From contig CACJUH010000002.1 of assembly GCA_902596545.1 (NCBI GenBank), positions 1-64,000 of the forward strand: a stretch of DNA of 64,000 nucleotides, written 5' to 3'. Numbering within the stretch: position 1 is the stretch's first letter; every line of letters starts with the position of its first letter. Made by a program: the position numbers and the translations under genes. The notes below the pieces were generated by a model. It ran no database searches. It saw only the letters and a list, made by a program, of their open reading frames with translations, and was not told the origin of the DNA. The stretch is from an uncultured Candidatus Actinomarina sp. GTDB lineage: Bacteria; Actinomycetota; Acidimicrobiia; Actinomarinales; Actinomarinaceae. Below are positions 27,401 to 35,456 of this stretch, piece after piece.

Positions 27401-28793
27401 AACAATAGCTGTTGGAGTAGCAAAAGCAGGTGCAGATATTATAACAATTGCTGGAAGTGATGGTGGTACAGGTGCTAGCCCATGGGTAAGCATTAAGCAT
27501 GCTGGATCTCCTTGGGAATTAGGTTTAAGTGAAACTCATCAAGCATTAGTTAAAAACAATATGCGACATAAGGTCCTTCTTGAGGTTGATGGCGGATTAA
27601 GGTCAGGAAAAGACGTGATAATTGGTTCTATTCTTGGTGCTGATAGGTTTGGTTTTGGAACTTTACCTCTTTTGGCTTTAGGTTGCAAAATGGTTCGTCA
27701 ATGTCATGAGAATACTTGTCCTGTAGGAATTGCAACGCAGGATGAAAATTTAAGAGCAAAATTTCCAGGTGCACCTGAACAAGTTGTGCAATTATTTAGG
27801 TTCATCGCAAATGATATTACATCATTTTTAGATGAATTAAATTTAGATAATTTAGAAGACTTAAGAGGTAGGGCAGATTTGCTAGGGTTAAAAATTTCAA
27901 ATAACGATCTCTCGAAAAGCCTTCATAGATTATTAATGAATTTCTCAATAGAAGAAAAACACCCAGGTTTTATTCGACACAGTGAAGGAAGATTGTCTAG
28001 AAGGATTACATCAGAAGTAATAAAGTTATTAGAAAGTGGAAGCAGTTCATTTTTGCAGTATCCAATAGCTAATGAAGATAGAAGCATAGGAGCAAGATTA
28101 TCTGGAGAAATATCAATAAAGAAGTACCAAGATAAGCTAATCGCAAATCCCACATATATAAATCTGTCAGGTGCTGCTGGACAAAGTTTCGGTGCTTTTA
28201 TCAGAGAGGGTATCAATCTTAAATTAACTGGCAATGCTAATGATTATGTTGGAAAAGGCATGGCTGGGGGAAGTATAACTATTATTCCTCAAGGTAAAAA
28301 AATGCAAGGAGCATATCATGCTGCTGGAAATGCTATTTTATATGGGGCAACTGGAGGTCAATTGTTTATTTCAGGAACTGTTGGTCAACGATTTGGAGTA
28401 AGAAACAGTGGAGGAATAGGTGTAGTTGAAGGATGCAGTGCGCATGGTGCTGAATATATGACGGGAGGGACATTAATAGTCTTAGGTAAAGTAGGTTTTA
28501 ACTTTGGTGCTGGAATGACTGGTGGCAAAGCTATCGTTTTAAGTACTCAGAAAAATTTTAAAGAATATGTCTCTAAAGCTGCACCTGAGTATAGAAAACT
28601 CAACGAAATTGATATTTTGGAATTAAGAACAATTTTAGAGTTGCATATCGAAAAAACTGATTCAAAAGTTGCAAAAAAGATACTTGAAAAACAAGATAAT
28701 TGGACAAATATGTTTGCTGTTTTTGGAGGCTTGGCTGATCTAACCGAAAGTGAAGTAAGTCAAAAACCAGAACATGTCAAGGCATTAGATTAA
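24414..28793 (+). CDS. gltB: Glutamate synthase large subunit
   Basis: Transfers the amide of glutamine to 2-oxoglutarate, giving two glutamates. The 1459 residues contain the class II glutamine amidotransferase with Cys10 (SCGVGFIA) as its N-terminal nucleophile after a 9-residue propeptide. The central and FMN domains follow, with SKFTVSSMSLGALS and GEGGEDPSRYG. The 3Fe-4S cysteine cluster is GCKMVRQCHENTCPVGIATQ. The C-terminal beta-helix (GXXG) domain ends the protein. No gltD small subunit follows, so it may pair with a distant gltD or take electrons from ferredoxin, which korAB would reduce (inference). Confidence 0.96.
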   Translation: MFDFSEKDSCGVGFIASRNIPPTHGMTLKVLECLANLDHRGAKFADGTGDGAGVLTEIPFELIRAELKELSIDLDEKTKIGIISCFFDPKNVDESIDLINEELERFGIKHLYWRKVPTDKQVLGDLAKKSKPSIYQGIISAEKENHKEFEKKLFLFRKTLEKKIKEIDFLNIHINSCSSKTVVYKGLFTATQTSDFYWDLRNPLYKTRFGIFHQRFSTNTSSTWDKAQPFRMLAHNGEINTIQSNLSWMKAREVDASSSFWKDDIEKLKPFIDDGISDSGQLDNAIELLVRSGRTLAHSQEMLIPSAWENNPRFTNKEKAFYQYHAFLTEPWDGPAAIVASDGKDIIAGLDRSGLRPLRWMISDRYVLAASEVGICPSVEAGAFKTAQLEPGQTIRYRLETDELLDESEVIQKLSDKNPYEDWVNSRPLIVDQKYSDKEDVAIDLEMLSEYYAYTPEEDRLILSPMLKGDIPTGSMGNDTSLAVMSKNNPRLSRYFHQMFAQVTNPPIDPIRERFVMSTKTYLGKRGSILKETSQQANLITLNSPILSGSSYDALTNDKILKNKTAVFSTTYIKNKTSLENSLIKLCEEIKKEIVEHKKSVIILSDRTIKEGETAIPSLMALAKVHHFLIDEGIRLKASLVVVSGEIRDSHDLACHIAYGASAVWPYLALERVRQLSLLAQDLNLSPEEAQENYSKALNKGLLKIMSKMGICTISSYRGSELYEVIGLNKEIVDNIFKFTKTRTEGLGFKFFNDELKVYGESNTEEDGVGGFYKHKKGAETHVTSPKTVLKLQKAVRSGNLEDWNEYMSTLENRSDVQLRDLFTLPTTLKHNREFNDEVLSDIFSKFTVSSMSLGALSEEAHQALAEAMNEIGGKSGSGEGGEDPSRYGTNKNSKIKQIASGRFGVTPDYLASAEEFQIKMAQGSKPGEGGQLPGFKVDSHIAKLRHTVEGVTLISPPPHHDIYSIEDLAQLIYDLKTFNPDCPVSVKLVSEPGVGTIAVGVAKAGADIITIAGSDGGTGASPWVSIKHAGSPWELGLSETHQALVKNNMRHKVLLEVDGGLRSGKDVIIGSILGADRFGFGTLPLLALGCKMVRQCHENTCPVGIATQDENLRAKFPGAPEQVVQLFRFIANDITSFLDELNLDNLEDLRGRADLLGLKISNNDLSKSLHRLLMNFSIEEKHPGFIRHSEGRLSRRITSEVIKLLESGSSSFLQYPIANEDRSIGARLSGEISIKKYQDKLIANPTYINLSGAAGQSFGAFIREGINLKLTGNANDYVGKGMAGGSITIIPQGKKMQGAYHAAGNAILYGATGGQLFISGTVGQRFGVRNSGGIGVVEGCSAHGAEYMTGGTLIVLGKVGFNFGAGMTGGKAIVLSTQKNFKEYVSKAAPEYRKLNEIDILELRTILELHIEKTDSKVAKKILEKQDNWTNMFAVFGGLADLTESEVSQKPEHVKALD

Positions 28794-28835
28794 TTACTAC
28801 TACTAAAAACATCACTTATCATTTACCATAAAATT

Positions 28836-29771
28836 ATGAATAATAAAACAGCGGCTCTAGGTATTAAATGGGAAGATATTTTAGAGCTTGTATTTGATTC
28901 AAGGATTGATTCTGTTGGATTGAATGAGAGAGTTGACTCTTTGGCTACTAGAAGTATTAAAAAAGAGTCTAAATTAGATGCACTAAATATGATTGTTTCA
29001 ATGTGTGATTTAACAACACTTGAAGGTGAAGATACTGAAGGCAAGATATCACAAATGGTAGCAAAAGCAATTACTCCTGATCCAAGCAATCTTGATATAA
29101 AAAACGTAGCTGCAGTTTGTGTTTATCCTTCTTTAGTCAGCATTGCAAAAGAAAAAGTAGGAAATTCTGGCGTCAAGGTTGCGGCGGTATCTTCGTATTT
29201 TCCTAGTGGCCAGGTTCCAATGGAGTCAAAGTTATTAGACACCAAGTATGCAATTGATTCTGGAGCTGATGAGATAGATATTGTTATTAACAGAAAAGCT
29301 TTTTTAGAGGGTGACTACAGAAAAGTATATGATGAAATAGTTGCTTTAAAAGAAGCTTGTGGGGATGTTCATCTAAAAACAATTCTTGAGGTTGGAGATT
29401 TGAAAACTTATGAAAATATAAGAAAAGCCAGCTTAATTTCTTTAGCTGCTGGATCTGACTTTATTAAAACTTCAACAGGAAAATTATCAGTTGGTTCATC
29501 TAGACAGGCTTGTTATGTGATGGCTAAAGCAGTATTAGACTTTAAAAATCTAACAGGGGTCTCTGCAGGAATCAAAGTTGCAGGTGGCATAAGAGATTCA
29601 AAAGATGCAATACGGTATTTAGTTTTAATTAATGAGGAAATGGGAGATGAGTGGTTAACTCCAGATCTATTTAGATTTGGAGCGTCAAGTCTTTTAGATG
29701 ATGTTCTTAAACAAATTAAAAAACTAAAGACAGGCGCTTATCAAGCTAGTTATTATTTTCCTAGGGGTTAA
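28836..29771 (+). CDS. deoC: Deoxyribose-phosphate aldolase
   Basis: Cleaves 2-deoxyribose-5-phosphate to acetaldehyde and glyceraldehyde-3-phosphate. The 311 residues form a TIM barrel with VHLKTILEVGDL, the Schiff-base lysine Lys211 in DFIKTSTGK, and GIKVAGGIR carrying the second catalytic lysine. The neighbouring aldehyde dehydrogenases could oxidise the acetaldehyde to acetate. The deoC-ALDH-ALDH order is typical of actinobacteria. It begins 42 bases after gltB with only a weak ribosome site. Confidence 0.93.
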   Translation: MNNKTAALGIKWEDILELVFDSRIDSVGLNERVDSLATRSIKKESKLDALNMIVSMCDLTTLEGEDTEGKISQMVAKAITPDPSNLDIKNVAAVCVYPSLVSIAKEKVGNSGVKVAAVSSYFPSGQVPMESKLLDTKYAIDSGADEIDIVINRKAFLEGDYRKVYDEIVALKEACGDVHLKTILEVGDLKTYENIRKASLISLAAGSDFIKTSTGKLSVGSSRQACYVMAKAVLDFKNLTGVSAGIKVAGGIRDSKDAIRYLVLINEEMGDEWLTPDLFRFGASSLLDDVLKQIKKLKTGAYQASYYFPRG

Positions 29772-29776
29772 ATCAT

Positions 29777-31216
29777 ATGGTAAATTGGGAATATTCAGAG
29801 TCAGTTGAGTCACAAGAAATTGTGAACATTAAAGAAAAATATCAAAATTTTATAAATGGAAAATTCCAACAACCAAATAGCAAAAAATATATAAACACAA
29901 TCTCTCCATCAACTGAAGAGGTTCTTTCTAAAATAGTAATTTCAAATGAGAAAGATGTTGATAATGCTGTCCAATCTGCGCAACTAGGCTTTGAAAAGTG
30001 GTCAAATACGTCGCCTCATGAGAGATCAAAACATCTTTTTAAGCTTGCGAGATTAATTCAAGAAAGATCTCGAGAGTTTGCAGTTTTAGAGTCAATGGAC
30101 GGAGGAAAGCCTATAAAAGAATCAAGAGATTTTGATTTGCCTCAGGTAGCTGCAAATTTCTTTTACTTTGCTGGCTGGGCTGACAAGATAGATTTATCTT
30201 GGGGTGCTAAAAGTTTAAAACCACATGGAGTTGTTGGGCAAATAATTCCATGGAACTTCCCATTATTAATGTTGGCATGGAAGGTTGCACCAGCTTTAGC
30301 TACTGGCAATACTGTAGTTTTAAAGCCTGCAGAAACTACTTCGTTAACTGCTTTATTATTTGCAGAACTTTGCGAACAAGCTGGTTTACCAGATGGTGTA
30401 GTAAATATTATTACAGGAGATGGCACTACAGGTTCTTTGATCGTAAACCATAAAGATATTAATAAAATTGCATTTACTGGATCAACTCAAGTTGGAAAAT
30501 TAATTCAAAAATCTTTAGCAGGACGAGATGTAGGTTTAACTCTAGAGCTTGGAGGAAAAGCAGCAAATATTGTGTACGAAGATGCAGCAATAGATCAAGC
30601 TGTTGAAGGTGTTGTTAATGGTATATTCTTTAACCAGGGACATGTTTGTTGTGCAGGTAGCAGGTTGTTACTTCAAGAGTCAATTCATGATGAATTTGTT
30701 GCAAAATTAGAAAAAAGGATGCAAACACTAAGAGTAGGTAATCCACTTGATAAAAATACAGATATTGGCGCTATCAATTCAAAAGAACAATTAAATAAAA
30801 TAGAGGGACTTGTAAATGAAGGAGTTTCAGACGGCGGAAAGATTTTTCAAACTGAATGTGAACTTCCTGGTAATGGATTTTGGTTTAAACCAACTTTATT
30901 TACAGATGTCCAGCCATCATATTCAATCGCAAGGGAAGAGATATTCGGTCCTGTACTCACAACTCTTACATTTAGAACTCCGCAAGAGGCAGTTGAGATA
31001 GCAAACAATACAGAGTATGGATTATCTGCTGGAGTATGGACTGAGAAAGGTTCAAAAATACTATGGACTGCTGACAGACTTCAAGCTGGAGTAGTCTGGG
31101 CAAATACTTTTAACAAGTTTGATCCATCATCTCCATTTGGTGGATATAAGGAATCTGGATTTGGAAGAGAGGGAGGTAGGCAAGGTCTTCTCTCATATTT
31201 AAAGGCAGAATCATGA
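29777..31216 (+). CDS. Aldehyde dehydrogenase (deoC-linked)
   Basis: NAD(P)-dependent oxidation of an aldehyde, likely acetaldehyde from DeoC. The 479 residues are full-length, with the Rossmann motif FTGSTQVGK, the general-base glutamate in LELGGKA and the catalytic cysteine region NQGHVCCAGSR (Cys291/292). The N-terminal ISPSTEEVLSKI block and ADLPQVAA-like region resemble the actinobacterial ALDH located after deoC. It is 5 bases downstream of deoC and overlaps the next gene by 4 bases (ATGA). Confidence 0.9.
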   Translation: MVNWEYSESVESQEIVNIKEKYQNFINGKFQQPNSKKYINTISPSTEEVLSKIVISNEKDVDNAVQSAQLGFEKWSNTSPHERSKHLFKLARLIQERSREFAVLESMDGGKPIKESRDFDLPQVAANFFYFAGWADKIDLSWGAKSLKPHGVVGQIIPWNFPLLMLAWKVAPALATGNTVVLKPAETTSLTALLFAELCEQAGLPDGVVNIITGDGTTGSLIVNHKDINKIAFTGSTQVGKLIQKSLAGRDVGLTLELGGKAANIVYEDAAIDQAVEGVVNGIFFNQGHVCCAGSRLLLQESIHDEFVAKLEKRMQTLRVGNPLDKNTDIGAINSKEQLNKIEGLVNEGVSDGGKIFQTECELPGNGFWFKPTLFTDVQPSYSIAREEIFGPVLTTLTFRTPQEAVEIANNTEYGLSAGVWTEKGSKILWTADRLQAGVVWANTFNKFDPSSPFGGYKESGFGREGGRQGLLSYLKAES

Positions 31217-32040
31217 TTGAAATAAAAAAAACTTATAAAAATTATGTTGGAGGTAAATATGTAAGATCTGAGTCTGGCAAAACGTTTACTTTAAATTTAA
31301 AAAATGATTCTTTTGAGGTTCCATTGACCTCAAAAAAAGATATAAGGGATGCTGTAACTTCATCTAAAGCAGGATTTGAAAAGTGGAGTGAGATTAGCCC
31401 TTATACAAAGACTCAAATTTTGTATCGCTTATCTGAGATGATAGAAGGAAATAAAGACAGCTATGTTGATCTTTTAGTTTTATGTGGCAGTACAAAAAAT
31501 CAGGCAAAGAAAGATGTAGAAACTGCAATTGAAAATATTGTTTGGTATGCAGGCTTAGCTGACAAGTGGGAGCAAGTATCAGGTAACTTAAATCCAGTAA
31601 ACGGTGAATACTTTAATATTTCACATCAAAATCCAATTGGGGTAGTTTTTTCTCTAAATAGCAACAACAATTCATTAAGTTCATTATTAAATAGTATTAT
31701 TCAACCTTTAACTGTTGGATGTTCTGTTATTTCATTTTCTGAGGAATCATCAATTATTGCACTTAAGTTTGCTGAAGATATAAATAATTCCGACTTTCCT
31801 GCTGGTTCATTAAATATACTTTCTGGTCAATTTGAAAATGTTTTTGAAGATGTCAGTAAACATGTTGAAATTAATTTAATTTCAATTTGTAAAGAAATTC
31901 CTAATGAAATGCTTACAAAAATTCAAGAAAATGCTTCAAGTTCAGTTAAAAGAATTGTAAATATGCCTTCTATAGATGGTATTTCTTCAATTCTGCCATT
32001 CTTAGAGACAAAAACTGTGTGGCATCCAAAAGGCACATAA
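31213..32040 (+). CDS. Half-length aldehyde dehydrogenase-family protein
   Basis: The 275 residues match only the N-terminal, NAD-binding half of ALDHs (YKNYVGGKYVRSESGK, then DKWEQVSGN). There is no catalytic cysteine or general-base glutamate, so it cannot work as a normal ALDH. It is unlikely to be a fresh truncation: the ending FLETKTVWHPKGT is, as far as I recall, the usual end of the actinobacterial paralogue found after deoC-ALDH, which has the same length. A regulatory or scaffolding role for the full ALDH is a guess. ATGA overlap with the preceding gene implies coupling. Confidence 0.75.
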   Translation: MIEIKKTYKNYVGGKYVRSESGKTFTLNLKNDSFEVPLTSKKDIRDAVTSSKAGFEKWSEISPYTKTQILYRLSEMIEGNKDSYVDLLVLCGSTKNQAKKDVETAIENIVWYAGLADKWEQVSGNLNPVNGEYFNISHQNPIGVVFSLNSNNNSLSSLLNSIIQPLTVGCSVISFSEESSIIALKFAEDINNSDFPAGSLNILSGQFENVFEDVSKHVEINLISICKEIPNEMLTKIQENASSSVKRIVNMPSIDGISSILPFLETKTVWHPKGT

Positions 32041-32085
32041 AAATTGTCATACTAAAAATTTAATATTTAATTATTCATACCCTGT

Positions 32086-32118
32086 ATTAGCTACTTTGAT
32101 TATGTCAAAGTAGCTAAT
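32086..32118 (+). repeat. Perfect 14-bp inverted repeat (hairpin)
   Basis: ATTAGCTACTTTGA (32086-32099) and its exact reverse complement TCAAAGTAGCTAAT (32105-32118) are separated by five bases, TTATG. It lies 45 bases after the half-ALDH stop and 20 bases before the thioesterase ATG. Only TT follows the stem, so it is a weak candidate for a Rho-independent terminator. It could also be a protein-binding palindrome or a leader hairpin. Confidence 0.7.
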
Positions 32119-32138
32119 TTCATTAAAATAGAAAAGTT

Positions 32139-32540
32139 ATGGAAGATAAAACTTGGGGTACATTACCCACACCAAAGATATACATTGAACTCCAAGGAGA
32201 GTTTATTGATTTTAATAAAGAAGAAGAGTATCTTGTTTGTAAATTTCCAGTTCAATCCAAATATTTTAATCCAATGGATACAACGTTAGGTGGGATTATC
32301 GACTCATACATGGATGTAACAATGGGCCCCTTAAGTTGGCTTTTGGGAGAAAGGGTAGTTACAAAATCTTTTTCAGCAAAATACATAAGACCTGTTACAG
32401 CAAATTATAAATATGTTACTGCAAAAGCATGGAGGGAGTCAGTTTCGGAAAAAGGATCGATTTATAAAGCTGAACTTCACTTAGATACTGATGAATTAGC
32501 CGCAGTTTCTGAGGGGCTTTTTGTTCAACCAAAAAATTAA
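32139..32540 (+). CDS. PaaI-like hot-dog thioesterase
   Basis: A 133-residue single hot-dog domain. The MDTTLGGIIDSYMDVTMGPLSW segment corresponds to the central helix with the conserved G-G-hh-hhxD catalytic pattern of PaaI/YbgC-type acyl-CoA thioesterases. VVTKSFSAKYIRPVTANYKYVTAKAW matches the following two strands. The substrate is unknown. The stop overlaps the convergent DMT transporter stop in a shared TTAA. Confidence 0.72.
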   Translation: MEDKTWGTLPTPKIYIELQGEFIDFNKEEEYLVCKFPVQSKYFNPMDTTLGGIIDSYMDVTMGPLSWLLGERVVTKSFSAKYIRPVTANYKYVTAKAWRESVSEKGSIYKAELHLDTDELAAVSEGLFVQPKN

Positions 32541-33391
32541 TTTTTAATTTTTGAAAACCTGTAAGCGGACAATATGACAATAACGATACCAACAAGTTGA
32601 ACATTATTTGTGTACTCGTTAAGAAAAACAAAACCAAAAATTGTAGAAAAAATTGGAATTATGTAAACAGTAATTGATCCTGCCACTGCTCCCACATCAT
32701 TAATTAAATTGTAAAAGGACACAAAAGCAATTCCGCTACTACCAATCCCTAATAATAAGATTGGGAATAATGAATCTGAAATACTAGGCAATACAATATC
32801 TGAATTAGGTAACAACATAATAAATGAAAACAACGTTGCATATCTTAAAGAAATTTTTAATGTTGGAATTGCCCCATAATCTTTTATTAACGGTTGAACT
32901 ATATTTGCAGCAAATCCATAGCTAATTGATGCAATTAAAGCCAACAATGCACCGATGTTCAGATCATTTAAAAAGTTATTCAATCCAAAGGAAACGAGAT
33001 AAATTCCAATAAATCCTAGACCCAAATAAAACTTTTGCATTCTTGTTATATTTTCTTTATAAATTAATACGGCAATTAATCCAATAAATATTGGAGTAGA
33101 GCCATTAATTAAACCAGCTAAGCTAGAGGAAATAGTTTCTTCAGCCTTTGCAAATAAATAAAAAGGTAAAGCCATCCAAAGCATTCCAATTGATGCTAAA
33201 TTCTTATGAGTATTTTTTGGGAAAGGAGTCTTTTTAAAAAAAATAATATTTATAAAAATCATACCAATAAGAATTCTGTAGAAGGAAATCTGAAAAGGAT
33301 TTAAGTCAACTAATGCATATTTCATCATTAAAAAAGAAGATCCCCAAAGTGCTGAGGTTAAAAGCATTTGAAGATAATTTACAATTTTCAA
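32537..33391 (-). CDS. EamA/DMT-family transporter
   Basis: A 284-residue protein with ten predicted membrane helices in two EamA repeats. The first repeat shows the family's SALWGSSFLMMKYAL and ISFYRILIGMI blocks, the second PLIKDYGAIPTLKISLRYATLF. The DMT family exports amino acids, nucleosides or other metabolites; the substrate cannot be told. The start is TTG 33391, seven bases after AGGA. A structured RNA candidate lies immediately upstream (33420-33482) and may regulate this gene. Confidence 0.8.
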   Translation of the reverse strand: MKIVNYLQMLLTSALWGSSFLMMKYALVDLNPFQISFYRILIGMIFINIIFFKKTPFPKNTHKNLASIGMLWMALPFYLFAKAEETISSSLAGLINGSTPIFIGLIAVLIYKENITRMQKFYLGLGFIGIYLVSFGLNNFLNDLNIGALLALIASISYGFAANIVQPLIKDYGAIPTLKISLRYATLFSFIMLLPNSDIVLPSISDSLFPILLLGIGSSGIAFVSFYNLINDVGAVAGSITVYIIPIFSTIFGFVFLNEYTNNVQLVGIVIVILSAYRFSKIKN

Positions 33392-33406
33392 TTAAAAATC
33401 CTTATT

Positions 33407-33482
33407 AAAAAAAACAATAGAGCCACCATCCAACAGGGTAGAAGGATTAGTGTAGTGGTTCAAACTGACACAAAGGCGACTC
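33407..33482 (-). ncRNA. Candidate structured leader RNA or attenuator upstream of the EamA gene
   Basis: Read on the - strand from 33482, an 8-base closing helix (GAGTCGCC with GGTGGCTC at 33427-33420) is complete if two G-U pairs are allowed; on the + strand those two positions would be mismatches. Inside it are two arms: GTGTCAGT/ACTACAC with one bulged base and a 7-base loop, and ATCC/GGAT with a 12-base loop. TATTG and a run of eight T (33414-33407) follow, then AGGA and the TTG of the transporter gene. This three-way junction plus U-tract resembles a riboswitch/attenuator, or a pgl terminator. I do not recognise a known class. Confidence 0.45.
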
Positions 33483-33501
33483 TGATTTAATTATATTGAG
33501 T

Positions 33502-34161
33502 TTATATTTTTTGGTCCGTTACAAGGACAGTTTTTTTTCGATGTTTTATTAACTGATTTACAGGTAATCCATTATCCTTACCAATTTCTTTCAAAATATC
33601 AGACTTATTTTCTCCAGTTACTAAGAGGTATACATTTTCAATATTAGAAAGTAATTCAAAAGTTGATGTAATTCTCCATTTGCTTAATATATTTACTTCA
33701 TTTGCAACAAATCCAATTGATTTATTATTCATTGCAGTTGTATTTGGAAATAGAGAAGCTATGTGACCATCATCACCAACTCCAAGAATTGCGCTATTAA
33801 AATTTTGAATATTTGACAATACTAATTTTGAATATTCGTCTGCTGACATGTTTGGATTTTCATTAAATTGTAATTCTAAAATTTTCATTTTTGTTTTACT
33901 AAATATTTCATTTATCATTCTTTGATTAGAAATTTCATCGTTTATAGGAACATGTCTATCATCTATTGTCCATAAAGAAATATCACTATTTTCTTGATAA
34001 GTATTTGCAAAGTTTTGATAGAAAAATCTTGGTGTACTTCCGCCTGACAACCCTAAACTAAATTTTTCATTATCCTGTATAAATTTGCCAATCAACTCTT
34101 GAAGCCTTAAAGATGCATCTTCATGACTGTTTTCTTTTATTATCTCAAGTGAATCAAACAT
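33502..34161 (-). CDS. pgl: 6-phosphogluconolactonase
   Basis: Hydrolyses 6-phosphogluconolactone in the oxidative pentose phosphate pathway. The 219 residues have LSGGSTPRFFYQ, the TIDDRHVP motif and GVGDDGHIASLFP, all characteristic of the Pgl/NagB fold. No zwf or gnd is in the window. The gene is divergent from murA, with 35 bases between their starts. Confidence 0.93.
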   Translation of the reverse strand: MFDSLEIIKENSHEDASLRLQELIGKFIQDNEKFSLGLSGGSTPRFFYQNFANTYQENSDISLWTIDDRHVPINDEISNQRMINEIFSKTKMKILELQFNENPNMSADEYSKLVLSNIQNFNSAILGVGDDGHIASLFPNTTAMNNKSIGFVANEVNILSKWRITSTFELLSNIENVYLLVTGENKSDILKEIGKDNGLPVNQLIKHRKKTVLVTDQKI

Positions 34162-34196
34162 AGTTAACCATTACAATTGTTAAATTAGTAGTATCA

Positions 34197-35453
34197 ATGT
34201 TAGTGGAAAAAAGTATTCAAATAAAAGGTAAGAACCAATTAACTGGTGAAATAGAAATCTCTGGTGCAAAGAATGCGGTTCTTAAACAGATGATTCTTCC
34301 AATACTTTGTGAAGGACAATACAAAATTGAAAATGTTCCTAATATTGCTGATGTATTTTACATGCAAGATGTACTTGGTGTATTAGGTATTACTTCTAAC
34401 TTAGAAGGAAAAACTCTTGAGATAGTATCGCCTAATGATATTTCCGTTGAAGCTCCATATGAAATTGTGCAAAAAATGAGAGCTTCAATTATTGTACTTG
34501 GACCGTTACTTGCTAGAAAAGGAGAAGCAAAAATTGCTTTTCCTGGTGGAGACCAGCTTGGACCTAGGCCTGTCAAAATGCATATTGAAGCACTTGAAAA
34601 AATGGGAGCATCATTTGAATTAGACCATGGAGTTTTGATTGGTAAAACAGATGGCTTAAAGGGCGTTGAAATTAATTTACCCTATGCATCTGTTGGTGCT
34701 ACTGAAAATACATTATTAGCTGCAGTGCTTGCTGAGGGCACCACAGTCATTGAAAATGCTGCACGAGAACCTGAAGTTGTAGATCTTATAAAGATGTTAA
34801 AAAATATGGGTGCCGATATAACAGGTGAGGGCAGTAGCGAAATAGTAATTAATGGAGTAAGTACATTAAAGAGTACAAATCACAAAGTCATTGGAGACCG
34901 CATAGTTGCGGGAACATATATTGGTGCTTTTTTATCAACAAATGGAAACGGTAAGATAGTTGGAATTAATCCAGATCATTTACCTATGGAAATTAAAAAG
35001 TTTACAGAGATGGGAGCAAAATTTGAAATTAGCAGTGATTCTATTGAGGTTGAATCACCTAAACAACTATCGCCAATTGATATTTCTACACTTCCATTTC
35101 CAGGCATTGCTACTGATTTGCAACCAATATTTGGAGCCTCACTATTAAAAGCTAATGGAACATCAATAATCACAGAAAATGTTTACGATCAACGTTTTCA
35201 GTGGATTCCAGAAGTGCAGAGAATGGGTGCCGATATACAAATAGGGTGGCAACATGCAATGATTAAAGGTGTAGATAAATTATCAGGAGCACCTGTTCAC
35301 TCCACAGATATTAGAACTGGCGCAAGCCTTATAATTGCTGCTTTACAGGCGGACGGTGAATCAACAATTTCGGGAATAGACCATATTGAAAGGGGATATG
35401 AAAATATTGTCTCTCTACTAAGTTCTATTGGTAGTGAAATTGAATATAATTAA
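34197..35453 (+). CDS. murA: UDP-N-acetylglucosamine 1-carboxyvinyltransferase (MurA), Asp-type active site
   Basis: First committed step of peptidoglycan synthesis: transfers enolpyruvate from PEP to UDP-GlcNAc. The 418 residues have the SGAKNAVLKQ substrate lysine motif near the start and the family's duplicated inside-out barrel. The catalytic loop, PGGCxxGxRP in most bacteria, reads FPGGDQLGPRP, so Asp119 (codon 34551-34553) replaces the cysteine that fosfomycin alkylates. The same substitution occurs in Mycobacterium MurA. The enzyme should be active but intrinsically insensitive to fosfomycin (established from those homologues, inferred here). Confidence 0.94.
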   Translation: MLVEKSIQIKGKNQLTGEIEISGAKNAVLKQMILPILCEGQYKIENVPNIADVFYMQDVLGVLGITSNLEGKTLEIVSPNDISVEAPYEIVQKMRASIIVLGPLLARKGEAKIAFPGGDQLGPRPVKMHIEALEKMGASFELDHGVLIGKTDGLKGVEINLPYASVGATENTLLAAVLAEGTTVIENAAREPEVVDLIKMLKNMGADITGEGSSEIVINGVSTLKSTNHKVIGDRIVAGTYIGAFLSTNGNGKIVGINPDHLPMEIKKFTEMGAKFEISSDSIEVESPKQLSPIDISTLPFPGIATDLQPIFGASLLKANGTSIITENVYDQRFQWIPEVQRMGADIQIGWQHAMIKGVDKLSGAPVHSTDIRTGASLIIAALQADGESTISGIDHIERGYENIVSLLSSIGSEIEYN

Positions 35454-35456
35454 GTT

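Noticed and set aside
31213-32040. Calling the half-length ALDH a pseudogene
   Set aside because: The frame is clean, it overlaps its neighbour, and the end matches the usual end of actinobacterial homologues of this size.
33420-33482. A tRNA-like gene on the + strand (contains GGTTCAAA and GTGTAGTGG)
   Set aside because: No five-pair T stem or anticodon arm can be formed around these motifs, and the closing helix is complete only on the - strand.
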